From JAFDVL01 sp043736395 (GTDB lineage: Bacteria; Acidobacteriota; Blastocatellia; RBC074), in assembly GCA_043736395.1 (NCBI GenBank), contig JAYTCQ010000123.1:1-35064 (forward strand): a DNA stretch of 35,064 bases, written 5' to 3'. The translations under genes were made by a program, and so were the position numbers. A model generated the notes under the pieces. It ran no database searches. It had not been told where the DNA came from and saw nothing but the letters and a program-made list of their open reading frames with translations. Below, piece after piece: positions 7,304-16,323 of the stretch (positions are counted from its first letter, which is position 1; each line of letters begins with the position of its first letter).

Positions 7304-8791
7304 TCAAGCAATTATCTTCTTAGCCACAACACCCGCCACATCCGTTAATCTGAAATCGCGTCCGCTGTATTTATACGTCAATTGTTCGTGATCCAATCCG
7401 AGCAAATGCAGGACAGTCGCGTGGAAGTCGTTGATGTGCATGCGGTCTTCGACCGCGTGATAGCCAATCTCGTCTGTAGCCCCGTAAACAAAGCCTTGTT
7501 TGACTCCGCCGCCAGCCATCCAGATCGAATAGCCGTAGGGGTTGTGGTCGCGTCCGTCGCCGCCTTCGCTGACGGGTGTGCGTCCGAATTCTCCTGCCCA
7601 AATTACGAGCGTATCTTTCAATAATCCACGCGCTTTCAGGTCTTTCAGCAATCCGGCGATGGGCTTATCAACTTCGCGCGCGTTCTTCGTGTGATCGTTG
7701 TAGAGGTTCGAATGCTGATCCCATTTATAGCTGTGGGTGCATTGAATGTAGCGGACGTTGCGTTCCGCGAGGCGACGAGCGAGCAAACATTGCCAGCCAA
7801 AATCAGCAGTTAGTGGATCATCCAAGCCGTAAAGTTTTTTCGTCGCGTCAGATTCTTTGTCTACTTCAAAAGCTTCGGGAGCTTCGCTTTGCATTTTGAA
7901 CGCCATTTCAAAGGCTTGAATTCTAGTCTCAAGCTGCGGGTCTTGCGTATGCAATTCTTTGTGGCGGCGATTGATGTTTTGCAGCATTTCCAATTCAAAT
8001 TTTTGCTCGTCTTTGGAATGGGTTTTACTCAGCAAATATTCAATCGGCTCTTTCTGAATGTCTTCAATTTTTAAGCCGGAATTGCCAATTGCAGTGCCTT
8101 GATATGCGCCGGGCAAAAATGCGGATGACCAATTTTTGGCTCCACCGTGAGAGAGCGCGGGCTTGATCGTGATGAAGCCCGGCAGATTTTGATTTTCTGT
8201 TCCCAGTCCATAAACAGACCACGATCCCATGCTTGGACGTACGAAAGTTGAGCTTCCGGTGAAGGTTTGTAACAGTGCTGCGCCGTGGTCTACGCCTTCA
8301 CCGACCATCGAACGAACGATGGTCATGTCGTCTACGCACTCGCGCGTATGCGGCCAGAGGTCGCTGACGGGGACGCCGCTTTTTCCGCCGGGTTTGAAAT
8401 CCCAGAAGGGCTTCATTAACGGTCCAATCGGGCCATCTGCAAAGGCGAGAGGACGTTTGATCGGTAGCGGTTTTCCGTGATCGGTAGTCAAGCGTGGTTT
8501 AGGATCGAAGGAATCTACGCTGGAAGGACCGCCGTGCATGAATAGAAAAATTACGCGCTTGGCTTTGGGTTCGAAATGCGGTTTGCGCAGAGCCAGCGGG
8601 TTAGAATTTTGTGATGCGTTTTGCGCGAGAAGTGATGAGTATGGCGAAGAAAAAGCTTTTTCGCGCAGCAGTGCTTCAAGGGCGATAGAACCAAAGCCTA
8701 ATCCGGCGGCACGTAGCCAGGCTCGGCGAGAAGTTGGTTTTTCTACGCGGTTGTATAATGAGTTCAGAAATTCTAGTTCGTGTTTGTGCAT
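7304..8791 (-). CDS. Tat-exported DUF1501 protein, second copy
   Basis: 495 residues from the ATG at 8791. The frame is open to an ATG at 8818, which would overlap the upstream gene by 23 bases, but the added residues are not family-like and the 8791 start lies four bases after the upstream stop. Twin-arginine signal SRRAWLRAAG at residues 21-30. Family landmarks are FLFMHGGPSSVDSFDPKP, FTGSSTFVRPSMGSWSVYGLG, ERNVRYIQCTHSYKWDQHS, AGEFGRTP, GRDHNPYGYSIWMAGGGVKQG and HATVLHLLGLDHEQLTYKYSGRDFRLTDV. It is clearly paralogous to the copy at 2457-3902, especially at the C-terminus. Here it has the standard partner, the PSCyt1-DUF1549-DUF1553 gene directly upstream. Substrate unknown. Confidence 0.9.
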   Translation of the reverse strand: MHKHELEFLNSLYNRVEKPTSRRAWLRAAGLGFGSIALEALLREKAFSSPYSSLLAQNASQNSNPLALRKPHFEPKAKRVIFLFMHGGPSSVDSFDPKPRLTTDHGKPLPIKRPLAFADGPIGPLMKPFWDFKPGGKSGVPVSDLWPHTRECVDDMTIVRSMVGEGVDHGAALLQTFTGSSTFVRPSMGSWSVYGLGTENQNLPGFITIKPALSHGGAKNWSSAFLPGAYQGTAIGNSGLKIEDIQKEPIEYLLSKTHSKDEQKFELEMLQNINRRHKELHTQDPQLETRIQAFEMAFKMQSEAPEAFEVDKESDATKKLYGLDDPLTADFGWQCLLARRLAERNVRYIQCTHSYKWDQHSNLYNDHTKNAREVDKPIAGLLKDLKARGLLKDTLVIWAGEFGRTPVSEGGDGRDHNPYGYSIWMAGGGVKQGFVYGATDEIGYHAVEDRMHINDFHATVLHLLGLDHEQLTYKYSGRDFRLTDVAGVVAKKIIA

Positions 8792-8795
8792 AAAA

Positions 8796-11651
8796 TTAAT
8801 CCAAATACGCAAAATCATTCGAAGCCATCAGGATGCGACAGAAACTTTGCCACGCTTTTAGCTCAGCTTTTTCACCAACGAATTTAAGTTTATAGGCTTC
8901 AAGATATTGTAATGCGGAAGCGATTTCATCGGGCTTTGCCGGACGATTCAGGATGCGCGAATAGGCTTCACTCAGGCGTGTTTTGTTATCGTTTTTATTA
9001 GCTAAAAGTGAAGTTGCGACAACTTGCGAACGATCTGTCAGGAAGCCGCTGTTTAGCCAGAATAATGCTTGCGTAGCGACGTTCGTCAACTGTCGTTTTC
9101 CTGCGACTGTCGTTGCGTCTCCGAAGTCAAAAAGATTCAGCAGCGTAGGTAAATTTGCGCGGCGAAGCGGGATGTATACCGAACGTCGTTTCAAAGTTTC
9201 AGGATTTAAGCTCAAGCGTCCTTGAGAAGTTTCTCCGTCTGTACCGCGACCTGATTGCAAAGTACCGCCGACGGTATAATCAATTGTGCCGTCAATGGCG
9301 AGCAATCCATCGCGCATTTCTTCGATAGAAAGTCGGCGACGATTGAAGCGCGAGAGCATTCGATTATCAGGATCGGCTTCGGCTGCGGAAGGATTTTCTG
9401 AGGACATTTGATAAGTGCTGGAAAGCATGATTTTTCGATGCATTGCTTTGATCGAATAACCGTCTTTGACGAATTCCTGCGCCATCCAATCCAACAATTC
9501 AGGGTGCGAAGGCTTCTCGCCCATTTTGCCAAAATTGTCGGGCGTGCGGACGATGCTTTCTCCGAAGTGCCAGCCCCAAATTCGATTGACCATCACACGT
9601 GAAGTCAACGGATGATTCGGCTGCGTCAGCCAATTCGCCAATTGCAAACGACCGCTTCCGCTAAAGCTCGGTTTGTTATCGTACTGCGCTAAAATTGCGG
9701 GGAATGAAGGCGGGGCGTCATCTCCGCCGCTGTTGTAATCGCCGCGAATAAAAACTTTTTGCGGAACAACTTCACCGTCTTCGACTGCACAAGCCATGTC
9801 GGGTTCCGGCGGCATATTTTTCTTGAGTGTATCAACTTCCTGCTGCAAATTTTGCAGACTCGCCCATTGCTTCGCATCAAAATTTTTCTGTTCTTTTGCC
9901 GAAATTGTGAAAGGGCCAGTGGTGAAGTAGACATCATCGAAGAAGCGGTCATCGCCCTCTTCCAGCTTTGGTTTTTCGGGCAAGGATTTATTTTCGATTA
10001 ACGCTTGTTTGTATTCTGACCGCCACTTCGTGACCATTTCCTGCCATTCGTTAAAGCGTTTTTGGAAGCGTGTTTGGTAGGCATTGGCGGCAATTGAAAC
10101 TTGCCCAGGCTTCGCGTCATTCCATTCATTTAAGTAGCCGCGCACCTTGTCACTTGGTTTTAAATACTCTACCCAGCGTTTCAAAACGGGTTCAGGTAAA
10201 TTATTTTGTTTGGCAACTTCTTCGATTTTCAGACCGTCCTGGTAAACCTTGCGAGCCGCAAGCATGAAGTCAGCAAAACGCGGTAAATATTGCTTGACGA
10301 GCGGATCTTTGACGTCGTCAATGATGTCTTGAATGGCGAGCTTGGCACGTTTATCTTTTTCCAGATGCGCTTTTCTGGCAGCTTTGTATGCTTCAAATTC
10401 TGCTTTCGTAACTAACGGTTTTTCCAGTGGAACCGACACGTGAGTTTCGACGCTGGAAAAACTTTTCGTGCTCGCAAAAATTCCGATCATCGAATAATAA
10501 TCTTTCGTCAAAATCGGATCGAATTTGTGATTGTGGCAACGCGCACACGCCATCGTCATCCCTAAAAATGCCTTGCTCGTCACGTCTACTTGTTCGTCGT
10601 AGACGTCATAAATCATTTTCTTTTTGTCTTGTTGCGCAATGGCTTTGGCTCCGAGTGAGAGAAATCCTGTCGCGATAATTCCACGCTTATTAACTTCGCT
10701 GCCATCTGGAGCAGGGATTAAATCTCCGGCAAGTTGTTCGCGGATAAACTGGCTGTAGGGCAAATCCTGATTGAAGGCATCGATTACGTAATCGCGGTAT
10801 TTCCAAGCGTGTGGATAGCGGTGATCTTCGTCGTTGCCAGTGGAATCCGCGTAACGCGCAACATCTAACCAATGCCGTCCCCAGCGTTCACCGTAACGCG
10901 GGGAAGCGAGCAAGCGGTCAACGACTTTTTTGAAAGCGGTTGGTGATTCATCAGCGACGAAATCGCTCATTTCTTTTTCTGTCGGAGGTAATCCCGTCAG
11001 ATCAAAAGTGGCGCGACGAAGTAACGTTAATTTGTCGGCAGGAGCTGCTGGAGCAATACCTTTTTCTTCAAGCTTGTCGAGCACAAAATTATCAATCGGG
11101 GATTTTACCCACTTAATATTTTTGACTTTGGGCAGAGTTACAGGCTTCAGTGCCTGCCACGCCCAGAAGTTTTTTTCAGCTTCGGTGAATTCGCGGACTA
11201 AGGCATTTTTAGGAATATTTGTTAAGGCTTTGGCAGTTCCCGGATACGGTGCTCCCATTTTCACCCACGCAGTCAGATCGGCAATTTGCTCGGCTTTGAG
11301 CTTTCCCGTGGGTGGCATCTTCACGGTTTCATCGTAGCTGATAACATTCAGGATGCGGCTTTCTTCCGGCTTTTCTTTATTGATGAGCGCACCATTTTCT
11401 CCGCCGTGTGTGAAGCCTTCGACGGTCATTAAATCTAATCCGGCAGTCATCGCTTTAGCGTTATGGCATCCGGCGCAATTGGCTGAAAGAAGGGGGCGAA
11501 TTTTCTTTTCAAAAAATTCAATTTGCTCCGGGGTTGCAGTTTGCGCGGTTTCGCTGTGACCTTGCACGGAAGCCGCGAATTTAAAGGCTGCGAAGCTCAG
11601 GAAGAAAATTACAAAAGCTGTTTTGAAAAAGAAAGCCGATGATCGTTTCAT
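8796..11651 (-). CDS. PSCyt1-DUF1549-DUF1553 multidomain cytochrome-type protein
   Basis: 951 residues. A signal peptide (hydrophobic residues about 10-28) is followed by a planctomycete-type cytochrome C domain (about 40-145) with heme site C59-A-G-C62-H63 and the KMPPTG heme-ligand motif. DUF1549 covers about residues 182-400, with NFVLDKLEEKGIAPA, RRATFDLTGLPPT, YGERWGRHWLDVARYADS and a second CxxCH, C369-A-R-C372-H373 in CHNHKFDP. A charged middle region leads to DUF1553 (about 663-930), with NRIWGWHFGESIVRTPDNFG and the C-terminal NDFAYLD. These proteins are universally paired with DUF1501 proteins and presumed to act in the periplasm; their reaction is unproven. First gene of the operon. 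I see no clear promoter in the 275 bases upstream (11652-11926), which hold nothing else I can support. Confidence 0.93.
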   Translation of the reverse strand: MKRSSAFFFKTAFVIFFLSFAAFKFAASVQGHSETAQTATPEQIEFFEKKIRPLLSANCAGCHNAKAMTAGLDLMTVEGFTHGGENGALINKEKPEESRILNVISYDETVKMPPTGKLKAEQIADLTAWVKMGAPYPGTAKALTNIPKNALVREFTEAEKNFWAWQALKPVTLPKVKNIKWVKSPIDNFVLDKLEEKGIAPAAPADKLTLLRRATFDLTGLPPTEKEMSDFVADESPTAFKKVVDRLLASPRYGERWGRHWLDVARYADSTGNDEDHRYPHAWKYRDYVIDAFNQDLPYSQFIREQLAGDLIPAPDGSEVNKRGIIATGFLSLGAKAIAQQDKKKMIYDVYDEQVDVTSKAFLGMTMACARCHNHKFDPILTKDYYSMIGIFASTKSFSSVETHVSVPLEKPLVTKAEFEAYKAARKAHLEKDKRAKLAIQDIIDDVKDPLVKQYLPRFADFMLAARKVYQDGLKIEEVAKQNNLPEPVLKRWVEYLKPSDKVRGYLNEWNDAKPGQVSIAANAYQTRFQKRFNEWQEMVTKWRSEYKQALIENKSLPEKPKLEEGDDRFFDDVYFTTGPFTISAKEQKNFDAKQWASLQNLQQEVDTLKKNMPPEPDMACAVEDGEVVPQKVFIRGDYNSGGDDAPPSFPAILAQYDNKPSFSGSGRLQLANWLTQPNHPLTSRVMVNRIWGWHFGESIVRTPDNFGKMGEKPSHPELLDWMAQEFVKDGYSIKAMHRKIMLSSTYQMSSENPSAAEADPDNRMLSRFNRRRLSIEEMRDGLLAIDGTIDYTVGGTLQSGRGTDGETSQGRLSLNPETLKRRSVYIPLRRANLPTLLNLFDFGDATTVAGKRQLTNVATQALFWLNSGFLTDRSQVVATSLLANKNDNKTRLSEAYSRILNRPAKPDEIASALQYLEAYKLKFVGEKAELKAWQSFCRILMASNDFAYLD

Positions 11652-11926
11652 GTCTCAATACTCCAACTGCAAAGGAAAATAAAAGTTAGCAAATTGTTCG
11701 GACAAATAATAACGCCAATGGGAACGGCATACCAGCGAAGAATTTTGGCAGGAAAATTTTTTGGATACTGAAACTATTGTTGTATCGCAAATCATCCATA
11801 TGCCAAGATTGTTTTACCATCTTTCCATAGGAGAGAAAAGGCGTGATCTGAGAAATCGACAGGCAGGTTTTCCGGTTAGATATTTGCGAATGAACAATGT
11901 TGTGAGCTTGGTCTTATCCACTGACA

Positions 11927-12637
11927 TTAATCAACAAAGCGATATTTAATTAACGTCCAGACTGCACTGAATCCATCGCGCCAGGTGATTTTTTTCCCTT
12001 CGCTGAAATCGCGTCCGTAATACGAAATGGGCATCTCATACAATTTGTATTTTCGCTTCAGAATTTTGGCTGTAATTTCCGGTTCAAAATTAAATCGGTT
12101 CGATTTGATGTTGATATTTTTGATAACGTCGGCACGGAAAACTTTGTAGCAGGTTTCCATATCTGTGAGGATTGTGTTGTACAAAATATTCGTGAGCAAC
12201 GTCAGAAATTTATTTCCGACAAAATGTAGAAAATTGAAATCACGGCGTACTTTCGCACCCGTCATCCTTGATCCATAAACCACATCGGCGCGACCGTCAA
12301 GAATTGGTTTGAGCAGTTCCGGGTACTCGCCGGGGTCGTATTCCAGATCCGCATCCTGAATTAAAATAATATCGCCGGTTGAATAATGAAGGCCTGTGCG
12401 TAGGGCTGCACCTTTGCCCATATTGTGGGCATGGAAATAGATTTTCAGAGTGTCGGTAGAGGTCATTGCCTGGAGGATTTCGCGTGTCCCGTCCTTTGAT
12501 CCGTCATCAACAATGATTAGTTCTCGAGAGGAAACTCCTGGAAGCTCGACAGAATTAACCTTGGCGATGATTTCATGGATTGTCGAGACCTCGTTATAGA
12601 CGGGCATTAAGATCGTAACTTTAGGTAAAGGTAGCAT
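11927..12637 (-). CDS. GT2 glycosyltransferase, dolichol/polyprenyl-phosphate mannosyltransferase (DPM1)-like
   Basis: 236 residues with no membrane segment. GT-A fold landmarks are present: VTILMPVYNE at the start, IIVDDGSKDGT (D44, D45) for nucleotide binding, NMGKGAALRTGL, the metal motif D95-A-D97 in IQDADLEYDP, and the DPM1-type SRMTG, TDMETCYKVFR and EPEITAK segments ending in YYGRDFSEGKKITWRDG. The family transfers a sugar from a nucleotide sugar to a polyprenyl phosphate on the cytosolic face of the membrane. It lacks the C-terminal GtrA-like membrane domain of some relatives, so another protein would use the lipid-linked product. It stands alone: 190 bases separate it from the ATPase gene upstream, and the next downstream gene is a separate operon. 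Confidence 0.88.
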   Translation of the reverse strand: MLPLPKVTILMPVYNEVSTIHEIIAKVNSVELPGVSSRELIIVDDGSKDGTREILQAMTSTDTLKIYFHAHNMGKGAALRTGLHYSTGDIILIQDADLEYDPGEYPELLKPILDGRADVVYGSRMTGAKVRRDFNFLHFVGNKFLTLLTNILYNTILTDMETCYKVFRADVIKNINIKSNRFNFEPEITAKILKRKYKLYEMPISYYGRDFSEGKKITWRDGFSAVWTLIKYRFVD

Positions 12638-12770
12638 AGAAAAAATTAAGTAGTGAAGTTGGTTACATCCTTATTGTTAGCTATCGTTAGCTCAGTAGGC
12701 GAAATTTATCCAGTAAATGTAAAGTTGGTGAGAATAAACCAGTCTGTCAGCGCAGGCAAGGACAAGCAGA

Positions 12771-12802
12771 ACCAGAAGTAACCAAGATTGGTTACTTCTG
12801 GT
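12771..12802. terminator. Perfect 14-bp hairpin after the large ATPase gene
   Basis: ACCAGAAGTAACCA (12771-12784) and its exact reverse complement (12789-12802) flank the loop AGAT. The hairpin begins 26 bases beyond the stop of the minus-strand ATPase gene. There is no T run on either side, so it is not a classical intrinsic terminator. It may still end or protect the transcript, or be a dispersed repeat like the others in this window. The rest of 12638-12828 holds nothing I can identify. Confidence 0.6.
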
Positions 12803-12828
12803 AAGTTGAAATTCTTTTCCGTGTGAAT

Positions 12829-15800
12829 TTAAGCCGCAGTTGTGGCAGTTAATTGATGGCACAAAGTGTCATTAATGAAGCCAACAAGTTCAGGTGTGAG
12901 ATCGGAAAGACTGCCGCTGCCACAGGCTGCCAAAAAATCTTCCAGTTCAAATTGTAGAGCCTGATCGTCAATTTCTTTCACTTTATTACGCAGTTCGCTG
13001 CGATGCCGCCAAATCACCAGACTGTAATAAGTGGAAGCCGCGCTAGCGATAGATTTTAAGGCATCCAGCAGGCTGCCAAGATGGACTTTACGATGTAAAC
13101 GGAAAGAGCAGCAGCATTGTGGTTGATGTTGCAAAAGTTCCATGACAGGCAAATCACACCGTGTTTCCTGCGCCATATTCAGCATCATTTGCGCGTCGCG
13201 TTCAAAGGAACCGCCTTCAAGTTTGAGGTTCATCAGCATGCGGAATTGTTGCCATTCACCGCTGGCGCAGAAGCCGGAGATCAGCTCACGATTTGCGGTT
13301 GGCCCAACATTCGCTTCGTGTGAGGCTGAGTAAAATTCACTATAGCGTTTGCGGTATTCAGAGAATTTAATTTCCAGTGCGTGACGAGAATCAAGGTCAA
13401 GGAGGTGTTTTGATTCGAGGACTTGCAGTGATAGCTCCGCCCGAAGCTGTTCAATTTGCTGATCTGAAGTCGGCTCTGCGGCTAACAGATAATTACGTAA
13501 AGCGGTAAAGCTCGGCATCCAATTTAAAAAACCGATCAACCCCTTCATATCATCCTGCGTCCGACGCATAGCTGATTTATCAAATCCAAAAATATCTGCG
13601 ATTCGTGACAGGGCAGTGCCAATATCCACTCGCTCTTCAACGGCGGCCTCGACCAATGCGGAAGCACGCGCGAATCGTTGTTTACTGATTTCCAAAGCTC
13701 TCCAGGAAGTTAGCGTGAGTAATTCCATGGGCATTGCTTCGAAGCGTTCTGATAATTTTTCGGCTTCCCATTCGGCTAACCAGCTTCGCAAGGCTAGACG
13801 AATTCGATTTTCTGAATCAGGTGTCAAAGGTGGGGGCAGGTCAGGATTGCCGGTGATATTGCGCGCCCAATCAGCAATAACATTCGGCGGATAACTAACA
13901 GATTGAGTCCGTTGAATAGAGGTATAAGCCTCTAGCGAACCGATCTGTTTGAGGTTTTCTTTAGTAAACTTTTCACCGTTAGCATCATTGATTAGTTCAA
14001 TTAATTTACTCTCGACTAACGCGCCCAGCACAATTTGAAAAGCGGTCTTGGTCAAACCATAGGGAGCTTGTGCCATGCCCTCCTGTAGCGGTCGCAATGA
14101 GACAGCGGCAATGCCTGATTCTTCGGCCTGGTGATCAATTAGCCCCAAAACAGCTTGGACAAATGGTTGTGCCGCTGATCCGCTATTGAAAATATCCAAT
14201 TGATATTTTTCATTTTGTTTCGTCACCAAGCCTAACGGAGCAGCAAATTGCGTAACTAATTTCTGCGTTTCGTCCTGATTGCGAAGGTCATCATCGCCGC
14301 CGAAGAATTCTGAAAAAATTCTCTGCACATCGTCTTCGGTTGGAAGCGTTTTGAATTCAGGATGATGGGGTAAAAATGTGGATAAAAGTCCGTCAAAAGC
14401 TAAAGGCAGAAAATCCGCAAATGAGATGCTGGTGGAAGTGAAATCCCCGGCATCTGCGACTAGCATATTGATCGGCTCGGAATCCTGAAGAAAACTAAAT
14501 TTACCTTCGGACAGATATTGCTGTTTAAATAATTCCTGAACTTCCTCTAGTAAAGTTTCTTTGGTTTTCTCAAACTCGTCATTCATTAATCCAGGATTAA
14601 ATCCTTTCGAGCAAACCAATTCATTCAAGCCCAGAATTTTCTTTAATGGTGAAAGGGAAGTTTTATTTTTGATCACGCCCGGGTGCCAGTAAAGCGTTTC
14701 AGGGTCATGTAAAACTTCAATTTTCTTACCTTCATCGGCGAGCGTGAAGGGGAGTACCTTTAACTTCCATTTAGCAGCGCTAGAGAAATTATTGCTAAGT
14801 GAAACCTCAGAGGTGAAATAGCTGCCACGCCAGATAAATTCTCGCTCGAATGACGGTTCTTCAACATACGGAAATGAGATGAGGCAGGCAAAATCTGAAA
14901 AAATACCTGTTCCAAAATTGAACAGGGCATTGCTAAGACGTGGATAATCGGAAGGAATCTCGCGTGACAATTTTGCAAGTTCGACTTCGATATTTGAATC
15001 GGACGAACTTGCTGATGAGAGTAAATATCCGCAATTCGTGCCGACTCCGTTGACGTTGATCGCCTCCGGGCAATATTGGACAAATGTTTCAAGGATTCGT
15101 GAGACTTTTTCGTACCCATCCAGAGGAGACCCCTCGATGTAAAGCATCTGCGCATTGGTCAACTGTTGCGCGGTGGCGGGCTTACCAGCTATGGAAAATA
15201 GAAAAAATGTTTTCAGGACAAGTTTTGCCCAAAGCCTTTCAGAAACCGGAAGTTTAGAAATTGCACTCGAAATAATTTGATCATAGAGTTTAAAATCAGC
15301 TGCCATTGGCTCATATTTGCGGAATTCATACTCATACTTATCAAAAATTTCGTCAGGAGTGACTAAGCTTGTAGCTGGTCGGCTCATGACACGTCCGGCT
15401 GATGCCGCGGCAAAGCTTGGCAACGAAAAGCTTTGCGCTGCTTGTCGAAAATATCCTGAAAGTTCACTGATGACAGGATGAATCGGGTAGCTGGCGGCCA
15501 GTTCAGTGGATGAATGAGAAAAGGTTGGAAGCAACTGCAAAATTGCATTGTGGACTTCCTCTAATTCCTTACTTTGTTGCGGCGTTTTTCGAAGAACCTT
15601 TCGTGAAATAATCTGGTTAATTTGATCAACAGGAATGGCGTAGGTCGTTGGGTTTGATCCATCTGACCCTGCTCCTTCTTCATCTCGCACTACTAATGCC
15701 CGCAAAGGTAGGGAAACGGATTGACGGGCTAATAAAGCCAACCAATCAAGATCGGATTCTGCCTGTTGCGGGGCAACCCGCCACCGGTGTGAAAGATTAT

Positions 15801-16323
15801 CCACGAACAGGATAATTTGTGCGCCGAGCGGTAACGCGCCTAAGGCCTGTTCGAAAACCTGTTCACCCTCTATCGCTGCCGCCCATTTTTCGTCATCAAA
15901 ATACGAGGCTTGCTTGAGAGTCGTACATAATGCCGCACGCAAGCGTGCTTCAAATGGCTCGTGTTCAAACCCGGCAAAATTGATTTCAATAGTCGTCAGA
16001 GGTTTATCACCAAAATAGCCAATGGCATTCAGGATATTTGAATCGGCAATCAGCGAACGGTGATTCTTGTTCCCGATGATAGCTTTCAAAAATGCCAGGA
16101 GATGGCTTTTCCCCACGCCACGTTGTCCGGTAATGATATGCAGGGATGGCAATTCTCCATTGGCGGTGGATTGACGGGGAGAAGACAGATCAGCAATGAT
16201 CCGTGAGGCCAGATTGCTAAGCTGATCCGTGATCAAAAAGGTGCTTATTACTCTCTCCGGTTCAGAAAAGCTGGTGATTTCATTGTAATTTTGCAGTTCG
16301 ACGTAAGATTTAACTTGGCGCAT
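12829..16323 (-). CDS. Large P-loop ATPase resembling PglY/BrxC/DUF6079 proteins, standing alone
   Basis: 1164 residues, cytosolic. The N-terminus reads SEPERVISTFLITDQLSNLA, then Walker A G66-QRGVG-K72-S73 followed by HLLAFLKAII. This order (a short TDQL segment, then a GKSH P-loop leading into a leucine-rich helix) matches PglY/BrxC/DUF6079 ATPases of BREX-type phage defence. The Walker B candidate is ILFVD175-N176, so asparagine stands where a glutamate is usual. The middle of the protein is helical and not recognised. Near the C-terminus, LLQHQPQ followed by C1070-C1071-C1072 and SFRLHR resembles the P-x-C-x-x-C-x-F-R zinc-ribbon half seen in that family. No methylase, phosphatase, helicase or nuclease gene lies nearby. 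It is transcribed away from a sigma factor gene. The family link is by motif memory, not alignment. Another STAND/AAA+ ATPase is possible. Confidence 0.65.
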   Translation of the reverse strand: MRQVKSYVELQNYNEITSFSEPERVISTFLITDQLSNLASRIIADLSSPRQSTANGELPSLHIITGQRGVGKSHLLAFLKAIIGNKNHRSLIADSNILNAIGYFGDKPLTTIEINFAGFEHEPFEARLRAALCTTLKQASYFDDEKWAAAIEGEQVFEQALGALPLGAQIILFVDNLSHRWRVAPQQAESDLDWLALLARQSVSLPLRALVVRDEEGAGSDGSNPTTYAIPVDQINQIISRKVLRKTPQQSKELEEVHNAILQLLPTFSHSSTELAASYPIHPVISELSGYFRQAAQSFSLPSFAAASAGRVMSRPATSLVTPDEIFDKYEYEFRKYEPMAADFKLYDQIISSAISKLPVSERLWAKLVLKTFFLFSIAGKPATAQQLTNAQMLYIEGSPLDGYEKVSRILETFVQYCPEAINVNGVGTNCGYLLSSASSSDSNIEVELAKLSREIPSDYPRLSNALFNFGTGIFSDFACLISFPYVEEPSFEREFIWRGSYFTSEVSLSNNFSSAAKWKLKVLPFTLADEGKKIEVLHDPETLYWHPGVIKNKTSLSPLKKILGLNELVCSKGFNPGLMNDEFEKTKETLLEEVQELFKQQYLSEGKFSFLQDSEPINMLVADAGDFTSTSISFADFLPLAFDGLLSTFLPHHPEFKTLPTEDDVQRIFSEFFGGDDDLRNQDETQKLVTQFAAPLGLVTKQNEKYQLDIFNSGSAAQPFVQAVLGLIDHQAEESGIAAVSLRPLQEGMAQAPYGLTKTAFQIVLGALVESKLIELINDANGEKFTKENLKQIGSLEAYTSIQRTQSVSYPPNVIADWARNITGNPDLPPPLTPDSENRIRLALRSWLAEWEAEKLSERFEAMPMELLTLTSWRALEISKQRFARASALVEAAVEERVDIGTALSRIADIFGFDKSAMRRTQDDMKGLIGFLNWMPSFTALRNYLLAAEPTSDQQIEQLRAELSLQVLESKHLLDLDSRHALEIKFSEYRKRYSEFYSASHEANVGPTANRELISGFCASGEWQQFRMLMNLKLEGGSFERDAQMMLNMAQETRCDLPVMELLQHQPQCCCSFRLHRKVHLGSLLDALKSIASAASTYYSLVIWRHRSELRNKVKEIDDQALQFELEDFLAACGSGSLSDLTPELVGFINDTLCHQLTATTAA

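Noticed and set aside
8792..8818. Earlier start of the second DUF1501 gene at 8818
   Set aside because: It would overlap the upstream gene and add residues unlike the family. The ATG at 8791 lies just after the upstream stop.
11761..11949. Open frame of 62 codons on the plus strand upstream of the PSCyt1-type gene
   Set aside because: No ribosome site, and it overlaps the glycosyltransferase end on the other strand. The composition looks like spacer.
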